Part shown: positions 32,196 through 43,080 of the stretch, piece by piece
How the letters are laid out: each line of letters starts with the position of its first letter
Numbering within the stretch: the stretch's first letter is position 1
DNA from: Bremia lactucae
Taxonomy: Eukaryota > Oomycota > Peronosporomycetes > Peronosporales > Peronosporaceae
Direction of reading: 5' to 3'
Assembly (NCBI RefSeq): GCF_004359215.1
Contig: NW_027152016.1
Coordinates: 667,513 to 731,512, forward strand
DNA: 64,000 nt
The notes under the pieces: generated by a model
The model's database searches: none
What the model saw: the letters and a program-made list of their open reading frames with translations, nothing else
Told to the model about the DNA's origin: nothing
Translations under genes and position numbers: made by a program

Positions 32196-35100
32196 GACTA
32201 GAAGTCTTCTGTGTTTGTCTTCGCCACGATAAACTGAAACTTTTTAGTCGAAATTGCCTCGGTCAGAATATCGGCGAGTTGGAGTCGAGTATCAGTATAC
32301 TATAAATGAACTATTTTGGCCTTGACTTGGTAGCGAGCAAAATGATAACGAATAGCAATGTACCCCGACCTTGGTATCTATCGTTCTTAGCAAAAGCAAT
32401 CGTACTCTGATTGTCTTCATACACTATGACTGGATCGTCTATCTTGACCTTCATTTCCATCAATACACTCTTTGTCCACGAAACCTCTTGGATGCACATC
32501 GAAAGCTCCACATATTCAGCTTCCGCAGTACTTAAAGAGACACTGTTTTGAAGCTTCGACTTGAAAATGAATGGAGGGTCATTGACCATCACAATGGCTC
32601 CTGATGTCGAACGTCTATTTTCCTTGTCACTTCCTCAATCTCTTTATCTCACCTGAATTGCTACGATAGCAAATTCCATTCGTTGCAATTAACTTAAAAT
32701 AGCGTAGCACACGAACAGCTGCATTCCAGTGCTTTCATTTGGTTTCTACATATGTCGACTCAATTAACCCAATGCAAACGCAATATTATGTCTTGTTCCT
32801 GTTGCCACCTACAGGAGCGATCAATCACTTTCGCGTCGACTTGGTGAATGTTTTCGAACATTCTGTCGATGCGCCTACTTTGGCTAATCTTGAGCTTCTT
32901 CGTATGCTACTCGTATGTCACTTCGATGCCGAGAATAAATTTACATTGCCTAGCGTCTTTAGCAAATGACCTTCAAGCTCATCCGCAACTCAATTGAGCC
33001 TGCAGAATTACCTTCAATTAGCATATCGTCGTCATACAAAGTCACGTGAGCCCACTTATGGTTTATATAGTGACACACGAATACGCACGAGTCTGAAACA
33101 CATGGAACGAAGCCCATTTTGCGAAAAGCGCTCGAAATGGTCTTGAACCATGTCCGTACAAACTTCGATTGTGCTTCAATACTTGACTCGCGTCCATGTC
33201 ACCACCTTGAGACACAAAGATGTATATATCTTCTTCCAATATTACATTTAGGAAGGCCGTGTCAACATCATATTGGCGAATATTTATACGAAATGACAAC
33301 ACACTACCAGGAAGACACGAATCGAATTCGCGTATGCGAACGGATAATACGTGTCGTAATAATCCACACCATAAGTTTGTTTATAACCCAATGCAACAAG
33401 CCGAGTGTTAAATCGATCAAATTTTCCATTTTCATTCCGCTTAATCCCGAACACCCACTTGGTTCCGATCGCCTTTTGACCGGAAAACTTCTTCACAGCT
33501 AATAAAAAAATGTTGATCACTGGCACTCCATGTTTTTTCTTTTGATTCAATGCATATAGCTCAGTCTTGATCGCGTCACTCCATATCATGGATAGAGGAG
33601 ACGTATCGCATCGTGGTACGTCAATGGGGCTTCCAGTGCCGCGTTCGCTTGCTCAGATGCGATGCAATAACGTTTTGGCGCACGATCCACGCCGCTGTAC
33701 TCTGTAAAGGTATAATGGCATTAGAATTATTCACGGTATCGAAACTTGAGAATTCTGATCGGATAACAACACAACCGGTGCATTGTGATCACCAAAATTG
33801 CGGATACGGACACAATGGCTTGGTCCGTATCCGCAATTTCATCACCCTGCTCCATGTAAAAGTCGTCGATGTCAAATGCAGAGTCAGAACTGACAATGAT
33901 ATCATGACTTGGACTCATTGAGTCAAATTTGCTAGGAGGTGAAATATGTGGATTGGTGCCAATATGATCCACCACTTTCACTCCTGGTTGAAACGCACGG
34001 TAATTGAACCGAGACGTCATCTTCATCGCTACGATGATTCTTATGTCGAGTGATATTTCCACCACCATCAACTCCACATACTTGGACTTACGTAGCTCTT
34101 GAAATACCACTAACCTCGTGATTTCAGTCGTTTTATGTCATAATTCTAAACACAGTAGCCTTTCACACCATGTGCGTAGCCCAAAACATGCTGCGAAATG
34201 CCTCTTTATCCAGCTTTTTTCGTTTGGCTTTATCAATATGCGCCTACCATTGCGAGCCAAAACCTCGCAAATGCGATACATCTGGCTTCGCTCCAAAGCA
34301 AATCTCAAACGGAGTCTTGGTTGAGTGAGAAGCGCACAGTACACGATTCGTAATGAATCCGCAGTATTTATGGCTTCAGCCTACCACTTCTTCTCAACTT
34401 GCATGTAATTATTCATTGACCGTGCTCATTCCGTCAGCGTCCGGTTCATCCGCTCAGCCATTCCATTTTGCTGTGGCGAATACGGATCTGTCGCTTGGTG
34501 CATAATCCCAGCCTGTCGACACACTTGGTCACAGCGATTGTTAATATATTCGCCACCATTGTCGGTGTGAACAGATTTAATCTTAGCATCCAATAAATTT
34601 TCCAACATCGATTTGTACTCGACAAAGTTATCGACCACGTCCGACTTGTGCGCAATATACTACGCGACGACACATCGTAAGAATTTGTCAATAAATGCAC
34701 CCACGAATCTCGATCCACCCTGTGACTTGGCCCTTATAAGACTCATCACGTCACTATGAATTACTTGAAGTAGTGACGTCGTCTTCACTACACCGCAACT
34801 TGACTTATGAAATGGCTTGACTGACGACTTGCCAGTCACACAACCTTCACATATGTCATCTTTGTCTTCCACAACGGCAGACTTATCTTTCATCTTGAAT
34901 CCTCTTTTACAGTAATCGAGGGTTTTTAACGCCTTCATTGGCAGATGTTCTAATCGAGCGTGCCATAAAATTGGACTCATAGGTTTGGATCCACTGCGAG
35001 CCACTTCACTCATATTTGCAGACTCAATTTGTTCACATTCGAGAACAAACAATTTGCCACTTAAGTCACCCCTTCGCGTTCATTCATAATCTCTCATGCA

Positions 35101-35395
35101 ACATTTTGATAATTTATGTGTAACCCTTTATCAGACAGTGCAGAAATCGAAGTCTATCACTCAATTTAAACACGTAGAGAATGTCTTCGACGCGAATAAA
35201 CTTCTTGTTCTTAAAAAAATCTTGAATCGTCTCAACTCAAGCAGCCGCTACAGTTTCCCCATTCGCAACCGAAATTTCAACCAACGTGTTTAGTTATCGA
35301 ATTTTCGCAAAATCATCCTTGAATAGGCGCATGTCACTACTCGCACCACTGTCACGCAGCCACCCTGTAGTCTCATGTTGACTTACGGTAAACGC
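32196..35395 (-). pseudogene. Copia D pol: protease, integrase, reverse transcriptase, RNase H
   Basis: Read downward from 35395: the protease keeps GWLRDSGASSDM near 35350. The pre-integrase domain (34660-35052) has ILWHARLEHLP and CEGCVTGKSSVKPFH. The integrase core has LLQVIHSDVMS near 34770, VHTDNGGEYINNR near 34565 and YSPQQNGMAERMNRTLTE near 34440. The reverse transcriptase has IGTKWVFGIKRNENGKFDRF near 33440, YDVDTAFLNVILEEDIYIFV near 33240 and an active site reading LYDDDML near 33030 (normally YVDD). RNase H has SVSLSTAEAEYVELSM near 32530 and VIYEDNQSTIAFAKN-like sequence near 32420. The order is canonical for copia. Point mutations, frameshifts and stops break the frame, although the element keeps full architecture. 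Confidence 0.88.
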
Positions 35396-36075
35396 TTGTT
35401 CCGCATTATATTTCTTGTCAGGTTTCTTCAGCAATCTTGTTTCTTGTGCCTATATCCGTTGCAGAAATGACACTGCTCAGAGAACTTGTTTTCCGTTTCC
35501 TTGGATCGAGGTTCCCTGCTCTTGAAGCATCGGGTAGCCTTAAAGCAATTTCGCCATCATCCTTCGAACTATGACTTCATACTCGCGACGAATCATCGAT
35601 GTCCCTCACGTTCTCGATACTCTTGACGATCTGATCGTATTCTTCGGACAGATTTCCAAGCAAAAAATCACGAGCTGTTCATCCCGCGACACTTCATCTG
35701 GAAGGGCTTGCATCAACAAGCGAAGTTCTCCATCACACTTGCCCCCATCTGCATCTTGAATTCAAGCAGCTGTCGACGCATCTAGACTCGATTAGGAATG
35801 CCTCGACGAAGAAAGAAGCTCTTCAAAGTCTCCCATGCCTCAGCAATCGACCCTGCCGGCCGAATAATGTATTGAAGACTTGGACTGTCCATTGTGCACA
35901 CATTCGCAAAGGCTTTCATGTCGTTGACTCTTCAAGCATATGCAATAGCGTCGTCTTCACTCGGAGCTTTCGTAGCGTCGAGATGCTCCAGTAAACCTTT
36001 ATTTGCGAGCTTCATTCGAGTGTTGAACTCCCACAAGTTAAATTGTTCTCATTAAGAACAGTATTAACGTCAGCT
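35396..36075 (-). pseudogene. Copia D gag with zinc knuckle
   Basis: On minus, gag opens near 36060 with NLWEFNTRMKLANKGLLEHL and DATKAPSEDDAIAYA. It then reads MDSPSLQYIIRPAGSIAEAW and LKSFFLRRGIPNRV with in-frame stops, then LGNLSEEYDQIVKSIENV. The zinc knuckle at 35431-35472 (CHFCNGYRHKKQDC) keeps all four ligands of the CCHC pattern. Gag forms the virus-like particle and packages RNA. Length and motif order match copia-type gag, but at least three stops or frameshifts disrupt it. Confidence 0.8.
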
Positions 36076-36077
36076 TA

Positions 36078-36093
36078 GTTGGGCTCATCACCT
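36078..36093 (-). promoter_or_regulatory. Primer-binding site, resembling the anticodon arm of initiator tRNA-Met
   Basis: Next to the inner edge of the 5' LTR, the plus strand reads GTTGGGCTCATCACCT, close to the initiator Met tRNA anticodon stem-loop (GGGCTCAT with the CAT anticodon). Drosophila copia is known to prime from such a half-tRNA. The match is by memory of the tRNA arm, not by search. Confidence 0.55.
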
Positions 36094-36095
36094 GT

Positions 36096-36345
36096 TGAGC
36101 TATATATAGCAGAGAAGTCAACTAGTCGGGTAGTAAGTAAAATTGGAAAGTATATTAGTCATTAGAAAACCTACCTTGCAGTCGGCTAGCTAGCGCAGAA
36201 GAAGCAATACGAAGGTCGTCCATGAGCCGTTATGTAGCTGCATCTCAGCAACTGCTTCTAACCCACAATCTGTACTTTTTCGAATAACGATGTTGATAAA
36301 CGTAACGACGATATTCAAGCGTCCGCTACGTTTCCTTCGTTAACA
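36096..36345 (-). repeat. 5' LTR of copia D
   Basis: This 250 bp LTR begins TGAGCTATATATAGCAGAG and ends CCTTCGTTAACA in plus orientation, so on the element's strand it runs TGTTAACG to TAGCTCA with TG/CA ends. It pairs with 31939-32186. Roughly 15% divergence suggests an old insertion. Confidence 0.86.
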
Positions 36346-36652
36346 AGACCACACTCCCCATATTGAGCATCGCTGAACATTCAAATTTACCTTTGCGCTT
36401 CCGGATATTTGATGTTAACTAACCGATCGCAGCTAGAATTAATACGCGTTAATACGGCAATTCCAATGCATGTGGACATTTGCTATTCAAAAATCCTAGG
36501 ATTATGCAACATCGAAGTAATTGCTGCCTTCTTTTGTTGAGGATGAAATGAGCCATCCTGTGGTATACAAGTTGAAGCCAAGTCTTGTGCTTCAACTCGC
36601 CTAATAGATCATTTTCTGTACTATTTGGCATTGTGATTCTCGTGACTTTCTC
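36346..36652. other. Spacer between copia D and gypsy B1, nothing recognised
   Basis: Some 300 bp separate the copia D 5' LTR from the gypsy B1 3' LTR. An 82-residue minus frame (36449-36697) overlaps the LTR edge and shows no domain, so it is treated as chance. Confidence 0.3.
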
Positions 36653-37202
36653 TGTAGGCGGGTACGTCGATTGCAGCCACGCTCTAATTAAGCACACACT
36701 TTAGCACAGCGAGGGAGCGGTTTGACCGTCTTCTCTCACGTGCAGTGAGGTAGTGGGTGGGAGCCTAAGCGACCTCACCCAACGAGCTATTGGCCATAGT
36801 CTAAGTGACGTCACGGGAGCAGTAATCCGTCTTCACGTGCGCACTCACGAACAAGAAAGTAGTTTTCAGACTGATTTATATTTAATCGTATTATAAATAA
36901 CACCTATTTTTAGCCAATCTTAAATGCCATCTCTGTAAATATGCACTTATATGTATTGCTAGCGTATTGTTTTAAAATCTCGTATCTTGGATGACGTTAG
37001 CCGTTTTCACGGGTTAGACTAGGCGTCATTCCTTCCAATGTAATGCGCCTATGTGCATCACATACACAAGGGTGGTTCACGATGTGAACCACACCCGAGT
37101 GGTGGGTCTAATTACTTCAGTTGAGTAATTAACCATATCCTTATGTATGCAAAGTGTACTTGACGGGGATTGTGTAACATAGGGCAACTTTAGCCCGTAC
37201 CA
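36653..37202 (-). repeat. 3' LTR of gypsy B1
   Basis: In plus orientation it begins TGTAGGCGGGTACG and ends AGCCCGTACCA, so on the element's strand it starts TGGTACGGGC. It aligns along its length with 44283-44814, sharing for example GTAGTTTTCAGACTGATTTA near 36850 and 44484 and GATGTGAACCACACCCGAGT-like blocks near 37080. At 550 bp it is slightly longer than its partner. Shorter relatives are at 15958, 52998, 54655 and 58957. Confidence 0.85.
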
Positions 37203-37218
37203 CTACCCCCCCCCCCTG
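37203..37218 (-). promoter_or_regulatory. Polypurine tract of gypsy B1 (11-G run)
   Basis: Eleven C on plus (37206-37216) read as a run of G on the element's strand, in ACAGGGGGGGGGGGTAG just before the LTR start. The position is where the second-strand primer is expected. An almost pure G run is unusual for a polypurine tract. Confidence 0.7.
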
Positions 37219-37304
37219 TAAAAAGCGAATATACATTTTAAAAATTCGTCAACGAGGACAGAGGAACATCGAGCTGCTTCACGCGCCGCTTTAGTTAGCG
37301 ACAT

Positions 37305-38317
37305 GTGTGCACATACACGGCGCCAAACAGGCATCGTAATAGGTCGTCTGCAAAGACACCCACTCAACCACGCACGACGCGCACTCGCCGCGTTGACACG
37401 CCGCCGTCGCTCAGTGCCACAGTTACAACGCCGACAGGAGCTGCTGCTGTCACGTTAACAGGGCTGAATGGTCCATCCCACTTCACAGTGAGGATGCATA
37501 TCTGTCGTGCATTGTTGACTACAATGAGTCGATACCGCTGCCATCGCCTCATAGTAGTGACGAGAACAGCGAGCTAATGAGGAAATATGATGGCGCTTTA
37601 TTGTTCATCCAAACTTAACTCATTGTTTATAACATGGAGACAACAAAGTTCTCGAATGCTGTCTCGTCGTCTGGGCTGGCTAGCGCAGCGACCATTAGTG
37701 AAAGCGCTGCCAATAAAGGCGAAATTGTTTTTCCGTTGGATAAATCCCAACGGAGAAACGTGGGTAAAACCACAACGTCTTATGCTCAGACCATTATTCA
37801 TAACGCTTCTGACATAGAGGAGCCGGAATTTAAGGCTCCGCCAACTACACGTAAGCGTGCTCGGTCGGTGCCACGAGCCAGTTGTATCGAACGTGGCTAT
37901 GTGACAGGTTCCATCTCAATGGCCTCGTTCCAACGGGTTGAAAGCGTTGCTCCTAGAGCGCGCTATGAATAACTATTGTGGCGTCTATAATATTTAAAAG
38001 GCTCAGGGGAAATCGCTTGGACGAATTTTTCTGATCCCGGTCGTGTTCGCTCAAATTAAACACCCAACGAATATGAGACGGAATTCACGCGCCGCTTTCA
38101 ACCGCATTACGATGCGGTGAAACAACGGTCGCAACGAATTAATTTCTCCCGCTTGCGTGTGAAAGAAATGATGGGTGGTACTGTACCCCCTGTTTCTTCT
38201 CACCACGCTCCTCCTGTTACTCCATTGATACTAGCGAAAAACCTAGCTGGTGCTCCTTTATATAGGCAGTCACCAAGCCGGGCACATCAATATGTAGGTT
38301 ATCGATCGGTTCTTTAG
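37305..38317 (+). pseudogene. Opposite-strand reading frame at the 3' end of gypsy B1, unknown protein
   Basis: Plus-strand coding-like frames run against pol between the chromodomain and the 3' LTR. From left to right: SAKTPTQPRTTRTRRVDTPP; after one shift SEDAYLSCIVDYNESIPLPS; then from ATG at 37634 a 112-residue frame (METTKFSNAVSSSGLASAAT, basic patch TTRKRARSVPRAS, then ERGYVTGSISM). After two stops comes EYETEFTRRFQPHYDAVKQR, then INFSRLRVKEMMGGTVPPVS, ending at TAG about 38317. The start is low-complexity and rich in Thr, Ser and Pro. The last ~90 bases overlap the end of the chromodomain in antisense. Related frames are at 50217-51359, 53621-54560 and 62908-63399. No known domain was recognised. 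It may be an accessory gene of the element or a captured one. Confidence 0.5.
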
Positions 38318-39700
38318 GTCTCCAACCTCTTCTACCACCGTAAACGGCCCAATGAAACGCGGCAACAACTTTGTAGTACCTCAAGATAATACAGAGATTG
38401 CATTTTTAGGTAGGGTAGCAGTACTTAATAGTACTTTTTCATCCACTCTGAAGCGCTCATTATTTTTGCAACCAATTCGGTCAGCATATTCTTTTTGTTT
38501 ATCCTGTGCGCTTGCCATCGCGTCACGTACTTTTCGCGTTACGGCTAATTGCTCATCCACAAAACGTCGAGCCTCGCTCACGCCATTGGCATCTAACTCG
38601 CCTATGACACCGCCGAGAGGTCGGTCATAGGATGTAGTTTTACTGACCACTGCTAAATTGGCAGGGTTACTAGGGAGTTTCAGTCTTTGAGATGATACCC
38701 TCGCGGGTCATCGCTATATTGACGAAACTATGTCTCTCTTTTGCACCGAGCATAGTGAGGCCCTCCCCCACTGAGACTCGGGCTGCGCACAAACGAGACT
38801 GGCGTCAAAGAAAGATGGCGCAGTCTGTTTATATAAAACGGTGTCTCACCCGTTCTGACGTGGACACTGTTATATTGAGCGAACTTCACGAACGGCAATT
38901 GTTTGCTCCATTCGTTTGGAGTCGCTGTCGTGCGTAATACATCCGCCATGACCCGATTGGGACGTTTTGTTTGGTCATCGGTCTAAGGATGGTCTGCGGT
39001 CGACATATGGAGCTTGCTACCCAGCAGCTCGAACACATGTCGCCAAACCCAGACGTAAACGTGGATCCCGGTCCGATACTATGGACTCGGGCATCCTTGT
39101 AGTCGGTTAACAAGATCCAGAAACTAGAGAGCTACCTCCTTGCCTGTGACGGATGTTTTACATGGTGCTAAATGCACCATTTTGCTCAGTCTGTCTATAA
39201 ATACGACGAGCCCCGTCCGACCCTTGTGGTCGGGCGGCATGCTTAACATGAAGTCCAGACTAACTGACTTCCAACAATCCGTTGGAATCGGTAGCAGCTT
39301 CTGTGGCCTACTGCTGGACGGTGCATGCTTCATGCGCTGACACTGTTCGCAAGAGCGAATATAGTTGGCCACCCATCTTTATAGGTTTGGCCACCAAAAA
39401 TACAAAAATATTGCGACACTCGTAAGAAAGTCTTCTCACGGCCCAGATGACCATTAGATGGCACATCATGTAGCTCGTGAAGGATCATCAGCCTGAGATA
39501 TGTGTTTTGAGGCACATAGATTCTCAAGGGACCACAAGGTGACAGCTGATGCCATAACAGGTCATCGCTGTCGCTAAAGCGATTTAGCTTAGCTTTCAGG
39601 TGCGACGCAAGGGTTACCTTCCGTTCACCAAAGCGATCCAACAGCAGGCCACAATGGTCGTCCTGACTTTAGCTCTCTTTTATTTCAGAGGCTAATGAGC
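38225..39700 (-). pseudogene. Gypsy B1 integrase and chromodomain
   Basis: Downward on minus: the end of RNase H and the spacer (39641: DRFGERKVTLASHLKAKLNR; LSPCGPLRIYVPQNTYLRL); the zinc region (NYIRSCEQCQRMKHAPSS near 39360); the catalytic core (SVSLDFMLSMPPDHKGRTGL near 39260, VVFIDRLSKMVHLAPC, then MADVLRTTATPNEWSKQLPF near 38949). The C-terminus reads TTSYDRPLGGVIGELDANGV, KEYADRIGCKNNERFRVDEK, LLPRF-type codons and TVVEEVG near 38330. It then jumps directly to EPIDNLHIDVPGLVTAYIKE, the end of the chromodomain. Copy B4 has about 540 bp more here, so B1 has an internal deletion. Confidence 0.82.
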
Positions 39701-40330
39701 TTGTCATGTGGCATGCCTTCATGCTGTTGACGGCTGAAATTGTGCTTTAGCACTAGACATACTTTGCTTATGTCTTACCTCGAAGTTTGGTCTGCGCGAT
39801 AAAGCGTCAGCCAAGACATTCGACTTACCCGACTAGAATTCAACTTTGAAAGTAAATTCAGAGAAGAATGTTAGCCACCTTGCAATTCTAGGCGATAGGT
39901 GCGGTGAGTTTATTGCGTCCGCAGTGATGCGTGATCCGTATAATCCACAAATGGTTCGGTGCCAAGCAGAAGCAAACGAAACTTGACAAGAGCATACTTT
40001 ATTGAAAGTCGCTCTTTGTCATGCACGGGGTAATTCAGTTCTGCGGCTTCTAAAAGCCGATACTGATAAGAGATGACGCGGTCAACGCCGTCATTATTCT
40101 TCTGCATGAGCGCGCTGCCGATTGCAAAATTACTTGCATCGCAGACGACGCTAAAGGATTTATCCGCGTCTGGCAATGCCAAGACCGGTGCCTCAACAAG
40201 AGACTGTTTCACTGATGTGAACGCATCTTCTTGTTCTTTTAACCAAACCCATTCTGTGCCCTTTGTAAGGAGATCAGATAATGGTTTCGTTTGCTCAGCT
40301 AATTCTCGCTATATTTATGCAAGTAATTAG
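39701..40330 (-). pseudogene. Gypsy B1 RNase H
   Basis: The minus strand reads SVKQSLVEAPVLALPDADKS and FSVVCDASNFAIGSALMQKN (first catalytic Asp, 40212-40080), ISYQYRLLEAAELNYPVHDK ERL near 40050 with the Glu block, then a YTDHASLRT block near 39920. It ends near VEF-type sequence with KSNVLADALSRRPNF-like codons around 39800. This is the gypsy RNase H fold. It matches 61230-61560 in copy B3 almost residue for residue. Confidence 0.82.
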
Positions 40331-42180
40331 CAAGCCCTAGGAATTGGCGCAAATCCTTCACATGCCGTGAGATTGGCCATTACTTTACTGATATTACCTT
40401 GTCTGGGTCTGCCATGTGTGCCTACGATGCAACTTAGCACAGATATCTCAGGGACCCCTTTGACACACTTTTACAAGTTGATGTACAATCGGGCGTCCTT
40501 TAATGTCTCCAACACAGCGTCTAAATGGCGCTTGTGCATCTTTATTGCGCTCATACCGTCCTCGGCCCATACTATGCACGAATACATCGTCAAATTAATG
40601 GGACGCGTAGGCACGGTGCTGACGCATCACGTGAGCCACCACCCGACTGAATGTCGCCGGTGCGTTTTTAAACCTTGGAGCATCACATGCCACTCCCTCG
40701 CTACATCGGACTCTCTCTTGAGTAGCTGATAGTAGCCATCCTTCAAATCGAACGCGGAAAAAATAGTTGACTTTCGCATGGAGTTTAACAAAACATCTTT
40801 CCGCGGGATTGGCGTTTGTGCCGGTATGGTCGCCGTGTTCAGCTTATTGAAAGCATGAACCACGCGCCATCCACTTGTGGCTTTACGCACACAAAAGGTC
40901 GGGCTGGAGCGAGGCGATTTGCTTTCACGCACATGTCCCGCCTTGGCTCACATGTCGAAGAACTCATTGATATAATCGACTAGTTCCTTAGGCAACGGCC
41001 ATTGCCTGGTCACACAATACTTGGTGCCACGGTTGAGGCTATCTCGTGACCGATGCCCCTATCTGCTGGTATGCGGTTCGGTACTTCGTCTGGGAACGCA
41101 TCGCGATGACTCCATTAAACCTCAAAGAAGGGACTGTATCTCAAGGCATCCCAGCCTTGAGCAGCGAATCGTTTCTTTTTGTCCGTTTCTAGGACGCTCT
41201 CGTCCATTGTGGACGACGAGCAACAGTCCACTGAGTTCTCTTCTGGAACTGGTGTTACTTTTTCGTGGATCTTTCCTTCCTTTAATTTGGCAACGGACAG
41301 ATCTCAAGACATCTCCGAGAGATTTACTATCTCCTCGGCAGATTTAAAGACTTGCCGGAGCACCTCAACTGAGGATGCCTCCGCAATTTCGTCTTTGACG
41401 GCCTCGAACACCTCGTTCGGAGACCCGTCCTCTTTATTAGAAACTGATCCAAAGGTCACTCGTTTAGACTTGCCTTTGATCGTCCTAATCTGTCNAATGT
41501 CGCTAGTGCGTTTTTCAAACCTTGGAGCATCACAAGCCACTCCCAAAGCATACCATTTGGGTACTTACAGCTGTTTTGGCTACATCGGACTCTCTCATGT
41601 GTACTTGATAGTAGCCATCCTTCAAATTCAACGGGGACAAGATAGTTGACTTTCCCATGGAGTTTAACAAAACATCTTTCCGCGGGGCTGGCGTTCGCGC
41701 CGGTATGGTCGCCGTGTTCAGCTTATTGAAAGCATGAACCACGCGCCATCCACCTGTGGATTTACGCACACAAAGTCGGGCTGCAGTGAGGCGATTTCCT
41801 CTCACGCACATGTCTTGCCTTGGCTCGCTTGTCGAGAAACTCATCGTTACAATCACTTGTTTTTTCGGCAACGGCCATTGCCTGTGTCACACAATACTTG
41901 GTGCCACGGTTGAGGCTATATCGTGACCAATGCCCCTATCTGCTGGTATGCGGTTCGGTACTTCTTCTGGGAACGCATCGCGATGCTTCCATATAACCTC
42001 AAAGAAGGGACTGTCTTTCAATGCATCCCAGCCTTGAGCAGCGAATCGGTTTTTGTCCGTTTCTAGGATGCTCTCGTCCATTGTGGACGACGAGCAACAG
42101 TCCACCAAGTTCTCTTCTGGAACTGGTGTAACTTTTTCGTGGATCTTTCGTTCCTTTAATTCGGCAAAAACAGATCTCAA
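40331..42180 (-). pseudogene. Gypsy B1 reverse transcriptase, internally duplicated
   Basis: Each of two tandem copies encodes the reverse transcriptase fingers/palm: CVRKSTGGWRVVHAFNKLNT with ATIPARTPAPRKDVLLNSMG and STILSPLNLKDGYYQVHMRE at 41790-41590, and near-identical blocks at 40890-40700. Upstream linker sequence includes VLRQVFKSAEEIVNLSEMS in both (42240-42180 and 41360-41304). The single catalytic block, near 40590, has a stop where Tyr should precede FDDVFVHS. The duplication alone would prevent a normal polymerase. Confidence 0.8.
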
Positions 42181-42368
42181 GACATCTCCGAGAGATTTAC
42201 TATCTCCTCGGCAGATTTAAAGACTTGCCGGAGCACCTCAACTGAGGATGCCTCCGCAATTTCGTCTTTGACGGCCTCGAACACCTCGTTCGAAGACCCG
42301 TCCTGTTTATTAGAAACTGATCCAAAGGTCACTCGTTTAAACTTGCCTTTGATCGTCCTAATCTGTCG
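40650..42368 (-). repeat. Tandem duplication of about 850 bp joined at a single N
   Basis: Bases 40650-41494 and 41496-42368 are near-identical direct copies (both start AATGTCGC, followed by GGTGCG or AGTGCG, and end GATCGTCCTAATCTGTC). The junction is one N at 41495. The second copy has about 30 bp (AAAGCATACCATTTGGGTAC and on, from about 41550) that the first lacks and that copy B3 also has. The N makes an assembly join likely. Confidence 0.85.
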
Positions 42369-43080
42369 GGTATTCGCTCTTCGAGTCACCACGACCTTTG
42401 ACTGGGAGGCGGGTGCCGTTGCTCTTCCAACCGCACCAGGCTCTAGGCTCTATGCCGGTTCATGCGACGCTTGACTTCCTGTCAGCTTGCTGTCTACTGC
42501 CACAGGCTCTCGTCTCTGTGCAGGACTATAGGACACATGACTACTTGTCATTGCCCTTTTCACTACTCCAGTCTCTACGAGCTGGGTAAGAATTGGTGAC
42601 GTTTGACATCCCGTCAACGCACCCTTTCGACACGACATCAGTCGCATACGGAGCACATCCTTTCCGGTGTCCTGCGTAGAGTTCGCAACTGTGCGTGTAC
42701 GCCAGTCTATCCATGGTTGGTGTTTTGCCAACCATGGCATGCCTAGGATGAGGTCATACGGACTCTCCATACCTAGCCCACTTTGAACTTCTCTTTACAA
42801 GAGAAAACACTAAAGCTGATGGCGAGTTCTACCAGAACTCTCTCAGACTGAACGAGCGCGCCATTCGCTAAACGTACGGTCACCTCTCCTCGCTTGCCAT
42901 CCTGGCAAAGCGACTCAAACATCGCTGGTCTCTTTCTTAGAGCCGCGAGTCTTACAAAAATTGTGATGCACCCGAATCCACTAGGAGGGGCATCACCTGG
43001 TCATAGCCTCGTACTTGAGCGCTATAGACCAGCAGGGTTGAGGTCCGAAATTTCGAGACCTTAGGGACTATGCTACCCAT
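42369..43080 (-). pseudogene. Gypsy B1 protease region
   Basis: The aspartic protease site reads VDSGASQ on minus near 42985, preceded by VYSAQVRGYDQVMPLL and followed by CQDGKRGEVTVRLANGALVQ-like sequence near 42890 and LILGMPWLAKHQPWIDWRTR at 42745-42690. The last block is typical of gypsy retropepsins before the linker to reverse transcriptase. Frameshifts near 42950 and 42780 break it. Linker repeats of a SSHVSYSPAQRREPVAVDSK type fill 42600-42420. Confidence 0.78.

Noticed and set aside
31939..36345. Target-site duplication around copia D
   Set aside because: The five bases outside the two LTRs (AGCTA and AGACC) do not match, so no duplication is claimed.
37364..37552. Minus-strand frame opposite the SAKTPTQP segment of gypsy B1
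   Set aside because: It is the complement of the conserved plus-strand peptide and has no counterpart in the 50-kb copy.
41122..41307. Short frames inside the duplicated B1 reverse transcriptase linker
   Set aside because: They are alternative-frame shadows of the gypsy pol sequence.
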